NCBI GenBank assembly: GCA_947627215.1
Contig: CANQVD010000026.1
Location: 1-53,822, forward strand
DNA length: 53,822 nucleotides
From: an uncultured Eisenbergiella sp.
GTDB taxonomy: Bacteria > Bacillota > Clostridia > Lachnospirales > Lachnospiraceae
Direction of reading: 5' to 3'
The notes beneath the pieces are model-generated. The model saw only the letters and a program-made list of their open reading frames with translations. It ran no database searches and was not told the DNA's origin. The stretch's first letter is position 1; each line of letters opens with the position of its first letter. This document shows, piece by piece, positions 16,105-23,775 of the stretch. Made by a program: the position numbers and the translations under genes.

Positions 16105-16331
16105 AAAAGCCGCCCGCCGACAAAACGCCGCCCCACCCCTGTGTGCACATCCCTTTTCCGGACACGCTCGCGCTCGAGAAAAACGCAGCGGATGCTAGGT
16201 TCAGCTGCGCCCTGTCGGGCTTGCTTCACCAGAGATGCGAAGCAGCTCTTGGGCCGAGCGTTTTTCTGACGGTCCGGGAAAATGGGATGTGCACACAGGG
16301 GTGGGGCGGCGTCTTGTCGACGGGCTGTTTT
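16105..16331. repeat. fold-back element C (long inverted repeat with conserved core)
   Basis: Left arm 16105-16163 and right arm 16272-16331 are complementary over about 58 bases with few mismatches, including the perfect stretch CCGCCCCACCCCTGTGTGCA. The inner part continues with GAGAAAAACGC / GCGTTTTTCT and small hairpins. The core (about 16150-16286: CCTTTTCCGGACACGCTC ... ACGGTCCGGGAAAATGG) is shared with element D at 34468-34678, but the outer arms are not. It fills the gap between trpA and the convergent amidohydrolase. It could terminate or protect both transcripts as RNA; no protein is encoded. Confidence 0.75.
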
Positions 16332-16358
16332 ACGAGGCCGACTGCTCAATGCAATGCA

Positions 16359-16415
16359 TCCGGAAAAGGGATGTGCCCGCAGGGGCGGGGCGGCGTTTTG
16401 TTGGCGGGCTGTTTT
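16359..16415. repeat. solo arm related to element C
   Basis: A further copy of the right arm of element C, in the same orientation, running from TCCGGAAAAGGGATGTGC to GGCGGGCTGTTTT. It differs at about ten positions and has no core. It ends 17 bases before the amidohydrolase stop. Confidence 0.65.
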
Positions 16416-16432
16416 ATGTGGACCTGTATGAA

Positions 16433-17635
16433 TCACTGCCGTTCTTTTCTCTGATACACGATTTCTCCGTTGATGATTGTGAACAGGGTCCGCGAAAAGA
16501 CTTCCATTGGATTGGAGGTGAATACGGCGATGTCCGCGTCTTTGCCCTCTTCCAGGCTGCCTACCCGGTCATAGACGCCGCAGATCCGGGCGGGATTGCA
16601 GGTGATGACCTCCAGGCCCGCATACATGGGCAGTCCCTCTTTCACCGCGAGTCCGGCGCACAGCGGCAGGGACTGGATCGTGGATACCGGATGGTCGGTG
16701 CAGATAGCGATCTGTACGCCCGCCCGGTACAGGACGCCGGAGGTTTTGAAATCCACATTCTGGATCTCGATCTTGTTCCGGCTGGACAGATCCGGCCCCA
16801 CGATGGCGGGGAATCCGCTGGCCGCGATCTCGTCGGCGATCAGGTGTCCCTCGCTGCAGTGGTCCAGCGTCATGCGCAGGCCGAATTCCTCCGCGATGCG
16901 GATCGCCGTGAAAATATCGTCCACCCGGTGGACATGGGCCTTCAGCGGGATCTGACGGGAGAATACAGGCACCCAGGGCTCCAGGCAGAAGTCTTCCTCC
17001 GTTTCTCCCTGCTGCCGCTGTTGGCAGTACCTTCTTGCCGCAAACAGTTCCCGGCGCAGCATGCCCGCGATGGCCATCCGGGTCACCGGACTTTTTCCCA
17101 TCCCCGCATAATTCACCTTGGGATTTTCCCCGAAAGCGATCTTCATGGCGGCGGGCGCGCGGACGATCAGATCGTCGATGCGCCGCCCTCTGGTCTTCAG
17201 GAACGCGAACTGTCCGCCCACCACATTGGAGCTGCCCGGTCCCGCCATCAGGGAAGTGATCCCGGCCTGCACCGCATCATCAAAGGCGGCGTCCATGGTA
17301 TTGATGGCGTCGACGGCCCGCAGCCAGGGCGTGACGGGCTCCACGTTTTCATTGCAGTCGTCCCCTTCAATCCCCTTTTTCTCTTCGGTGATGCCCACAT
17401 GACAGTGGGCATCGATGAGGCCCGGCATCACCAGACAGCCGGAGGCATCAATGACCTGCGCCTCCGCACCCTCCGGCATCTGAATATCCGGCGCGATCCG
17501 CTCTATTTTCCCGTCCCGGCACAGAATGTCCAGCGCCTCCCCGGCCAGGGCGTCCGCCCTCTCCCGGTCCGCTGCATGATCCCGCGCCGTGCCCTGCGCC
17601 ATCCTCAGCACACGTCCGTTTTTGATCAGAAGCAT
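16433..17635 (-). CDS. amidohydrolase, imidazolonepropionase-like
   Basis: A 400-residue metal-dependent amidohydrolase. It has the HxH metal pair in GLIDAHCHVG, further metal ligands in KAHVHR and DHCSEGH, and the catalytic Asp in ICTDHPV. The N- and C-terminal strands form the composite beta-sandwich (LLIKNGRVL ... GKDADIAVF). This subgroup is annotated as imidazolonepropionase-related or dihydroorotase-like, without known substrate. No other histidine-degradation genes are nearby, so a hut role is not supported. ATG 17635 follows GGAGGCGAGG. It may be co-transcribed after spoIIQ. Confidence 0.82.
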   Translation of the reverse strand: MLLIKNGRVLRMAQGTARDHAADRERADALAGEALDILCRDGKIERIAPDIQMPEGAEAQVIDASGCLVMPGLIDAHCHVGITEEKKGIEGDDCNENVEPVTPWLRAVDAINTMDAAFDDAVQAGITSLMAGPGSSNVVGGQFAFLKTRGRRIDDLIVRAPAAMKIAFGENPKVNYAGMGKSPVTRMAIAGMLRRELFAARRYCQQRQQGETEEDFCLEPWVPVFSRQIPLKAHVHRVDDIFTAIRIAEEFGLRMTLDHCSEGHLIADEIAASGFPAIVGPDLSSRNKIEIQNVDFKTSGVLYRAGVQIAICTDHPVSTIQSLPLCAGLAVKEGLPMYAGLEVITCNPARICGVYDRVGSLEEGKDADIAVFTSNPMEVFSRTLFTIINGEIVYQRKERQ

Positions 17636-17759
17636 TTCCCTCGCCTCCCGCTCTCATGCTTTTCGGCTGCTGCACAGTGTCCGTGCCTTTTTCCCGCTGC
17701 CCGATCCGACTGCGCGCTTCCCGGCCGGCAAACGGCGTCCGCGCCAAACGGCTTCTCCG

Positions 17760-19040
17760 TTATCCCAGATAATCCAGCGGGTTCACGGGCTCCCCGTCCT
17801 TCGTCAGCTTGATATAGACGTTGGTTCCCTCCACGCTGTAATATTTCGTGGGCGCCGCCACCTGTCCCAGCACCACGCCCTCTTCCACGAAATCGCCTTC
17901 CTCCACGGTCACGTTGGCGAGCTGGCCGTAGGTCAGTTCATAGCCGTCTCCCAGGCTGGTCACGACTGTGTTTCCGGTCTGGGCGTCCTCGTAAACTTCT
18001 TTTACCATACCGTTTGCCGCGCAGGTCACATTGGTTCCCTGGGTGGAGGCGATCACTACAGAAGGATTATACCTGTACTGCCGGAGCGTGGGGAAATAAA
18101 TGGTCTTGTCCATGCTGTAATTGAGCAGGATATTCCCGGCGATGGGCCAGGCCAGATCATCGTTCTCCGAAAAATGCAGGTTCAGCGCCTCCCGCATCAC
18201 ATCTGCCACCGCTTCCAGCGCTTCCTCCTCCGCACCTGCCTCCATACCGGAAACCGGCGCCGCTGATGCGGATACCGTTCCGGAGGTGCCGGCCGTTCCT
18301 TCCGCCGTCTGTCCTGTACCGTCTGTTTCCTGTCCGCTGTCCGCGGTCAGCCCGGCCGCTTCCTGCCCGCCGTCACCGTCCGGCGCATCCGAACCCTGTC
18401 CGTCACTGCCTGCCGGCGTATCCGATGTCTGCCCGTCGCCTGCCGCGTCGGCTTCCTGCCCGCCGTTATTGTCCGGCGCATCCATCACCCATTCCTCCGC
18501 TTCCCCGGCCTCCGGACCGTCTGCCGTTCCAACGCCTGGCACACCGCTCCTTTCAATCATGGCATATCCCACGTTATTGACCATGCCGCCGGAAACGGAT
18601 CCATCCGTCAGCGGATCCAGCGAATCGACTGCCTCCGGCGGGTCGGAAACCGCTTCCGGCAGAAGCTCGTCCTGCATATCCGCCGCCTCTTCGGCCGTCC
18701 CGGCGTCCCGGGCCGCGGCCTGTGTGTCCGCACCCTGCGCCTGTCCGTTCAGCAGCCGCTCCTGTTCGATATAATAAGGATCATAATCCAGTTCTCCCTC
18801 CGCACGCTGTCCGCTGGTCAGGTTCCTCGCCGTGCTGTTTTCCGCCTGCGCCACCTGTCCGTCTGCCGCGTCATCCTCCAGCACGGAGAAATCCACCACA
18901 TTACCCTCCGGCTCCTGCGCCTGACCGTTTCTGTAAATGTAGACTCCCGTCACCGTCATCGCCGCCATCACCAGCACGCTGGAGGCGATCATGATCATTT
19001 TCTCTTTCTGATAGCCTGATTTCCTTCTTTTCATATCCAT
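17760..19040 (-). CDS. spoIIQ: SpoIIQ-like forespore engulfment protein, degenerate LytM domain
   Basis: A 426-residue protein: basic N-terminus, one membrane helix (about residues 14-35, MIMIASSVLVMAAMTVTGVY), a long acidic Gly/Asp/Gln-rich linker (about 40-280), then a peptidase M23/LytM-like domain (295-426). In active LytM proteins the metal ligands are HxxxD and HxH. Here the equivalent positions read NPSVV and LTYGQ, so zinc binding looks lost and a structural role is likely, as in the B. subtilis protein. SpoIIQ pairs with SpoIIIAH across the engulfing septum. It lies directly after spoIID, a common clostridial order. The linker is unusually long, with imperfect repeats such as DGQTSDTPAGSDGQGSDAPD. 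Confidence 0.8.
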   Translation of the reverse strand: MDMKRRKSGYQKEKMIMIASSVLVMAAMTVTGVYIYRNGQAQEPEGNVVDFSVLEDDAADGQVAQAENSTARNLTSGQRAEGELDYDPYYIEQERLLNGQAQGADTQAAARDAGTAEEAADMQDELLPEAVSDPPEAVDSLDPLTDGSVSGGMVNNVGYAMIERSGVPGVGTADGPEAGEAEEWVMDAPDNNGGQEADAAGDGQTSDTPAGSDGQGSDAPDGDGGQEAAGLTADSGQETDGTGQTAEGTAGTSGTVSASAAPVSGMEAGAEEEALEAVADVMREALNLHFSENDDLAWPIAGNILLNYSMDKTIYFPTLRQYRYNPSVVIASTQGTNVTCAANGMVKEVYEDAQTGNTVVTSLGDGYELTYGQLANVTVEEGDFVEEGVVLGQVAAPTKYYSVEGTNVYIKLTKDGEPVNPLDYLG

Positions 19041-19164
19041 TGTCCTTTCTGCGGCAATGGGAGACTCGTCTTCCCGCTTCCCATCGCCATGAATTTATGA
19101 CCGCCGTCCGCGCGCCGGTCCGGATTGAATTCCGTCAGGCATAGTTTTTCCAGTAATATCGGGA

Positions 19165-20160
19165 TTATTCCATTTTTTCCAGCGTCAGCCCCTCAAAAAA
19201 GACGTCCAGAAGCTGCAGGTAATCCGCTCCCTCTGCGGCCAGCAGATCCGCGCCGTACTGGTCGAAGCCCAGACCGTGTCCCACCCCCTTTGTCCGCATC
19301 ACGACCTCTCCGTTTTCCTCCTCCAACACAAAACAGGCGGAAGGAAGCGCAAAAAGCTGCCGGAACCGCTCCCCCGCCATCCGCGCCGTATCGCTCTCCA
19401 CCGCGGTCACATACCCTGCGCCGTCCCGGACCAGCCGCAACCGCGCGTCCTGTCCGGGCAGCTCCATTCCGGCTTTTTTCAGCGTTTCCAGGAAATTCGC
19501 CCAGGGTATCCTCTTTTCCTGCAAAAATTCCTCTGCCTCGATATCATGGGGACAATCGACGCTTTTGCACCAGGAAAACGCCTCCGCCCCCCAGATCTGC
19601 GCCGCATCCCTGGTCTTCCCGGCGCTGAGCCGGAAAAAGGGTGGACCGACCGTTTCGCCCTCCCGGGCCAGCACGATCCCTTCCGTCTCCCGCACCGCCG
19701 CGGAAAACTTTTCCTCCAGCGCTTCCCAGTCCGCTCCCCAGTGATCGCGCCGCTGCGCCGCGTCCAGATATTCCAGCCCGCTGTCCGCCTGATACAGAAG
19801 GCCGGATGTGTTTCCCCGCGCCCCCGCTTTCGCCCGGCAGATGCTTCGCAGGATCACAGCCTGCGCCTTCAGCGTTTCCTCCCGGTACTCCTCCGGTATA
19901 CAGGCCGCCAGCGCGCCCACCAGAAATTCCTCCAGCGGCATTCGCAAAACGCCGTTTTCCCGCTCCAGGCACAGCGTCAGGCCGTCCCGCGCGCGCAGAG
20001 CGGCCCCGGAGGTCTCCACCGCCTCCTCCTGCCGGATGCCGCTCACCAGACTGCAGGTGTAGGGCAGCAGGAGCAAAAAGAAAAGAACCGCAAGAAGGTC
20101 CTGTATTCGCTTCCTTCCTGCGGTTCCGGCCGCTTTTCCTTCCTGATTGGTTTTCCGCAT
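19165..20160 (-). CDS. spoIID: stage II sporulation protein D, lytic transglycosylase
   Basis: A 331-residue protein with an N-terminal membrane anchor (about residues 20-42, IQDLLAVLFFLLLLPYTCSL) and the SpoIID/LytB domain. Landmarks are the catalytic region LVGALAACIPEEYREETLKAQAVILRS with the PEEYREE glutamate, then the C-terminal MRTKGVGHGLGFDQYGA. SpoIID cleaves glycan strands left by SpoIIP and drives engulfment in the mother cell. The ATG at 20160 is chosen because GGAGG lies 8 bases upstream; a GTG six codons earlier overlaps that site. A sigma-E-like promoter lies about 20 bases upstream. The C-terminal half is shorter and more divergent than in Bacillus. Confidence 0.88.
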   Translation of the reverse strand: MRKTNQEGKAAGTAGRKRIQDLLAVLFFLLLLPYTCSLVSGIRQEEAVETSGAALRARDGLTLCLERENGVLRMPLEEFLVGALAACIPEEYREETLKAQAVILRSICRAKAGARGNTSGLLYQADSGLEYLDAAQRRDHWGADWEALEEKFSAAVRETEGIVLAREGETVGPPFFRLSAGKTRDAAQIWGAEAFSWCKSVDCPHDIEAEEFLQEKRIPWANFLETLKKAGMELPGQDARLRLVRDGAGYVTAVESDTARMAGERFRQLFALPSACFVLEEENGEVVMRTKGVGHGLGFDQYGADLLAAEGADYLQLLDVFFEGLTLEKME

Positions 20161-20178
20161 GGCGCATCCCTCCCCCAC

Positions 20179-20207
20179 ATTATATGGAAGGGAGCGCTCC
20201 GTTATGC
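20179..20207 (-). promoter_or_regulatory. putative sigma-E promoter of spoIID
   Basis: On the minus strand GCATAAC (20201-20207), 14 bases, CATATAAT (20179-20186). The -10 fits the mother-cell sigma-E consensus CATAYAAT, and the -35 matches five of seven positions of KMATATT. A GGAGCGCTCC palindrome lies in the spacer. SpoIID belongs to the sigma-E regulon in model species, which supports the reading. Confidence 0.5.
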
Positions 20208-20275
20208 GTTTCCGCCCTCCGCGCAGAAGACCCTCCGCGGATCGGCGCCGGCCGATACGAAACGGCCTTTGTCCG

Positions 20276-22567
20276 TTATCCCACGCGGTTATAATTGATC
20301 AGACATCCTTTCAGGATGATCTGACGTTCCTCGTCGGTCAGTTCGCCCAGCGTCACCGTGAACGCCGACAGCCCGCCGTCCTTCACCACATACCCCGTGA
20401 TCTCCGGCACTTTTTCCTCCACCGCGGTCCGGATGCCGGGGAAGAACAGATAATCCAGATTGGCAAAAGGCAGCGCCCCTTCCCCGATCAAAAACGGCAG
20501 CATGCCCCAGTTGATCAGATTGGAACGGTAACGCTTGGTGGCGTATTCGTTGGCGATGTTGGCCCAGCCGCCCAGCACCTTCTGACAGCTTGCCGCCTGC
20601 TCTCTGGCAGAGCCGTCGCCCGGCTTCACCGCGAAGATCGTGGAGCCGAAACCGAGATTTTCCCGCTTCACGTCAGGATACTTCGTATGCACAGCGTCCA
20701 GCACGGCCTTCAGCTCCGGCTTTTCCTCCGCCGGACATCTGCCCTCCATGAGGGCCATCTGAGCCTTCTGAATGTCCTTCGCCAGCCCTACATAGGCGGG
20801 ATCCTTTCTGGACAGGGTGAATTCCGCCAGTCCCAACGGATTGGAGCGGTAGGAGCTGGTCTCCCCGGAGGGAATCAGCTCATCCGTGGTGGTGACGGGA
20901 TCGTGGATCTCGGAAACCACCCGCAGGATCAGATTCTCCGGCAGGGCGCACATGGCCGGCCAGTCTTTGATGTTGGGGCCGAACTGGATCTCCACCGACG
21001 GGTCCGCAATGCCTTTGGAATCAAACACCCGGTTTTCATATATTTTCGCATCGAAATGATAGCGGTATTTCCCGATGGGGCCGTCGAATTCCGTCGCCGC
21101 CGTCAGCCGCCCCTGATTGGCCGCCGTCGCCGCGATGGAACGGGCGTCCATCAGCGCCACGGAAGCGATCTGACCGCTCTGCAGCCTGGAGCCTTCCCGG
21201 TTCGGGAAGTTGCGCGTGGAATGCCGGATGGAAAAAGCGTTGTTGGCCGGCGTGTCTCCCGCGCCGAAGCACGGGCCGCAGAACGCGGTCTTCATCACCG
21301 CGCCGGTCTCCAGAATTGCCGCCGCACAGCCGTTTTTGATCAGCTCCATATAGATCGGCATGGAGGCGGGGTAAACGCTCAGCGTGAAGCCGCCGTTTCC
21401 GATATAACTGCCCCGCAGGATATCCGCCGCCGCGCAGATGTTTTCAAACCCGCCGCCCGCGCAGCCCGCGATGATGCCCTGATCCACATAAAACCGGCCG
21501 TCCTTCACCTTGTCCCGCAGACTGTATTCCACCGCGTTGTCCAGGCTCACCGCCGCGCGTTTTTCCACGTCCGCCAGAATATCGGTGAGGTTGACGTTGA
21601 GCTCCTCGATCGTATAGGTGTTGCTGGGATGGAACGGCATGGCGATCATGGGCTTCACCTGATCCAGATCCACCGTGATCAATCCATCGTAATAGGCCAC
21701 CGTGCCGGGCTTCAGTTCCCGGTACTCGCCGCTCCTGCCGTGAATCTCATAAAAATCAGCGATCTCACTGTCCGTTTCCCAGATGGAGGACAGGCAGGTG
21801 GTTTCCGTGGTCATCACGTCCACGCCGATCCGGAAATCCGCGCTTAATGACGCGACGCCGGGGCCCACAAACTCCATCACCTTATTTTTCACATAGCCGT
21901 TTTTGAACACCGCGCCGATGATGGCCAGCGCCACGTCCTGCGGCCCTACGCCCTTCTGCGGCTTCCCCGTCAGATAGACGCAGACCACGCCGGGCATATT
22001 GATATCGTAGGTCTGGTTCAGAAGCTGCTTCACCAGCTCCGGTCCGCCCTCGCCCACGGCCATGGTGCCCAGCGCCCCGTAGCGGGTATGGGAATCCGAG
22101 CCCAGGATCATCTTCCCGCCGCCGGCCAGCATTTCACGGGCATACTGATGGATGACCGCCTGATGAGGGGGGACATAGACGCCGCCGTAGCGCTTCGCGC
22201 AGGTCAGGCCGAACATGTGGTCATCCTCATTGATGGTGCCGCCCACCGCGCACAGAGAATTGTGGCAGTTGGTCAGCACATAGGGAATCGGGAATTTCGT
22301 CAGCCCCGACGCGCGGGCCGTCTGAATGATGCCCACGAAGGTGATGTCGTGGCTGGTGAGCTTGTCGAACCTGATTTTCAGTTTTTTCATATCGCCGGAC
22401 GTATTGTGGGCCTCCAGGATCCCGTAGGCGATGGTATTTTTCGCCGCCTCCTCCCTGGAAACGTCCCGGCCGGTCTTTGCCCGCAGAGCTTCCTTCTCTC
22501 CGGGTCCCTCCGGCACCAACTCCCTGCCGTTTATGAGATAAGCGCCTTTTTCCGCCAGTGTTACCAT
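20276..22567 (-). CDS. aconitase-family hydratase, YbhJ-like
   Basis: A 763-residue aconitase-superfamily protein. It keeps the substrate loop GSDSHTRYG and the three cluster cysteines, one in [12 protein letters not shown] and two in [11 protein letters not shown], so a 4Fe-4S cluster is expected. The swivel domain in the C-terminal third carries [10 protein letters not shown] and [13 protein letters not shown]. Family length and motifs fit the group named after E. coli YbhJ rather than AcnA or AcnB. In many Clostridia this is the only aconitase-like enzyme and probably turns citrate into isocitrate for glutamate synthesis, which is inference. GGAGG lies 9 bases before ATG 22567. It is divergent from an AraC regulator. 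Confidence 0.88.
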   Translation of the reverse strand: MVTLAEKGAYLINGRELVPEGPGEKEALRAKTGRDVSREEAAKNTIAYGILEAHNTSGDMKKLKIRFDKLTSHDITFVGIIQTARASGLTKFPIPYVLTNCHNSLCAVGGTINEDDHMFGLTCAKRYGGVYVPPHQAVIHQYAREMLAGGGKMILGSDSHTRYGALGTMAVGEGGPELVKQLLNQTYDINMPGVVCVYLTGKPQKGVGPQDVALAIIGAVFKNGYVKNKVMEFVGPGVASLSADFRIGVDVMTTETTCLSSIWETDSEIADFYEIHGRSGEYRELKPGTVAYYDGLITVDLDQVKPMIAMPFHPSNTYTIEELNVNLTDILADVEKRAAVSLDNAVEYSLRDKVKDGRFYVDQGIIAGCAGGGFENICAAADILRGSYIGNGGFTLSVYPASMPIYMELIKNGCAAAILETGAVMKTAFCGPCFGAGDTPANNAFSIRHSTRNFPNREGSRLQSGQIASVALMDARSIAATAANQGRLTAATEFDGPIGKYRYHFDAKIYENRVFDSKGIADPSVEIQFGPNIKDWPAMCALPENLILRVVSEIHDPVTTTDELIPSGETSSYRSNPLGLAEFTLSRKDPAYVGLAKDIQKAQMALMEGRCPAEEKPELKAVLDAVHTKYPDVKRENLGFGSTIFAVKPGDGSAREQAASCQKVLGGWANIANEYATKRYRSNLINWGMLPFLIGEGALPFANLDYLFFPGIRTAVEEKVPEITGYVVKDGGLSAFTVTLGELTDEERQIILKGCLINYNRVG

Positions 22568-22670
22568 ATCGTACTGCCTCCTTTACCGTTCTGACCGAAA
22601 TGCCGCGGCCCCGGGATCCCGGACCGGATCTCTGTGAACCGCAGCACCGGAATATTTCCATAACGATTTT

Positions 22671-22699
22671 ATTAAAACACACTCGTTGAAAATTGTCAA
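22671..22699 (-). promoter_or_regulatory. promoter of the aconitase-family hydratase
   Basis: Minus strand TTGACA (22694-22699), 17 bases, TTTAAT (22671-22676). It overlaps the opposing promoter at 22686-22714. Confidence 0.75.
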
Positions 22700-22714
22700 A
22701 AATTATGATAAAAT
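22686..22714 (+). promoter_or_regulatory. promoter of the AraC-type regulator
   Basis: TTGAAA (22686-22691), 17 bases, TAAAAT (22709-22714). The -35 boxes of the two divergent promoters interleave, so polymerase or regulator binding at one should affect the other. Confidence 0.65.
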
Positions 22715-22820
22715 AATTTTGTTTCCGATATCAGGCATTCTTTCTGTCTGCTTTATCTTTTCGATTCGGTCTGTTTTATCCTTCCGACGCGCTTTTGCAT
22801 CGTTTTTCAGAGGTGATCCC

Positions 22821-23729
22821 ATGACCCCATTTCCGCTCGTCCCGCAGCCGCTGTTCTGTGTGGAAACGATTCTTTTCATGCGGCGGCTCGAATGCCGGAG
22901 GGAGCTCTCCTTCCGGGAAATGCAAAAAGAGCTTTCCGGACCGGGAAACGCCGCCACCGCGCTGCTGATCCCGGAGAAAGGCCCTCTGCTTCTGAACACT
23001 CTTTGCGGTTCCGTCTCTCTCCCGCCCGGCCAGGCGTTCCTCTGCCCCTTCCCCGGGCCGAAATCCTGCCAAAGCCCGAACGGAGCCGGCTTCACCCTGA
23101 CCCTGCTGCTGTTTTCCTGCGCGCCTGCGCCGCACATCCTGGAAAACCGCGGCTTTCCGCTCGGCGTAGAGGAGCGGACGCTGCTCCAAAAGCTGTTCGG
23201 GGAGTTCTCCGCGCTGCTCGAAAGCACACCGTCCGGCTGCGGCCCCCGGACCGGCTGTTCCCATCTGATCCGGCTATATCTGGAAGAGCTTCTTATCTGT
23301 CTGACCCGGCAGCAGATACAGGCGATCCCGCCCGGCGCGCAGGACCCCGCGGAGCTGTCCCGGATCCTCCGCTATCTGAATGCCCATCTGGACGCGCCGC
23401 TCAGCATCGGGCAGATCTGCCGCGACAACCTGATCGGCCGCGCCCGTCTCGCCGGACTGTTTCACAGCGCTTACGGCTGCGGCGTCATCTCTTTTTTCAC
23501 CTGGCTGAAAATCCGGCGTGCCCAGGAAATGATCCGGGACGGCCGGCTGAACTTTTCCCAGATCGCCGACGCCCTCGGCTATGCCTCCGTCCAGTATTTT
23601 TCCCGCCGATTCCGTCAGATCGCCGGGCTGACGCCCTCCGGATATGCGGCCGCGGTGCGAAAGGGCGGACAGATACAGAAAGTCCCGGCGCCGGGTCCGC
23701 CGCGGGCGGGATCCTGCCGGGAGCTTTGA
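22821..23729 (+). CDS. AraC-family transcriptional regulator
   Basis: A 302-residue regulator. The C-terminal 100 residues hold the two helix-turn-helix motifs of AraC proteins, seen in LSIGQICRDNLIGRARLAGLF and in FSQIADALGYASVQYFSRRF followed by GLTPSGY. The N-terminal sensing half (about 1-190) shows no clear cupin motif that I can recognise. The ATG at 22821 follows AGAGGTGA; the frame is open upstream but lacks a ribosome site. Being divergent from the aconitase-like gene with overlapping promoters, it is a good candidate to regulate it. The convergent 3' neighbour is the RND pump. Confidence 0.85.
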   Translation: MTPFPLVPQPLFCVETILFMRRLECRRELSFREMQKELSGPGNAATALLIPEKGPLLLNTLCGSVSLPPGQAFLCPFPGPKSCQSPNGAGFTLTLLLFSCAPAPHILENRGFPLGVEERTLLQKLFGEFSALLESTPSGCGPRTGCSHLIRLYLEELLICLTRQQIQAIPPGAQDPAELSRILRYLNAHLDAPLSIGQICRDNLIGRARLAGLFHSAYGCGVISFFTWLKIRRAQEMIRDGRLNFSQIADALGYASVQYFSRRFRQIAGLTPSGYAAAVRKGGQIQKVPAPGPPRAGSCREL

Positions 23730-23751
23730 CTGCTTTGTCTGACAGCGGAAA

Positions 23752-23765
23752 GCAGGCGCGCCTGC
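23752..23765. terminator. palindrome between convergent araC-type and RND genes
   Basis: GCAGGCGCGCCTGC is a perfect 14-base palindrome in the 46-base gap between two convergent stops. A second inverted pair, CTGCTTT/AAAGCAG, precedes it. There is no clear U-tract, so termination is only a guess. Confidence 0.3.
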
Positions 23766-23775
23766 CGCCGCTGCC

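Noticed and set aside
16105-16331. Element C as a simple rho-independent terminator of trpA
   Set aside because: The arms are far longer than a terminator stem, there is no U-tract, and the core recurs at 34468-34678.
16433-17635. Histidine-degradation gene hutI
   Set aside because: Amidohydrolase motifs fit broadly, but no hutH, hutU or glutamate formiminotransferase is near, and the subgroup has unknown substrates.
16235-17812. Plus-strand frame running from element C through the amidohydrolase
   Set aside because: The minus-strand amidohydrolase has all its metal motifs; the plus frame has none and begins inside a repeat.
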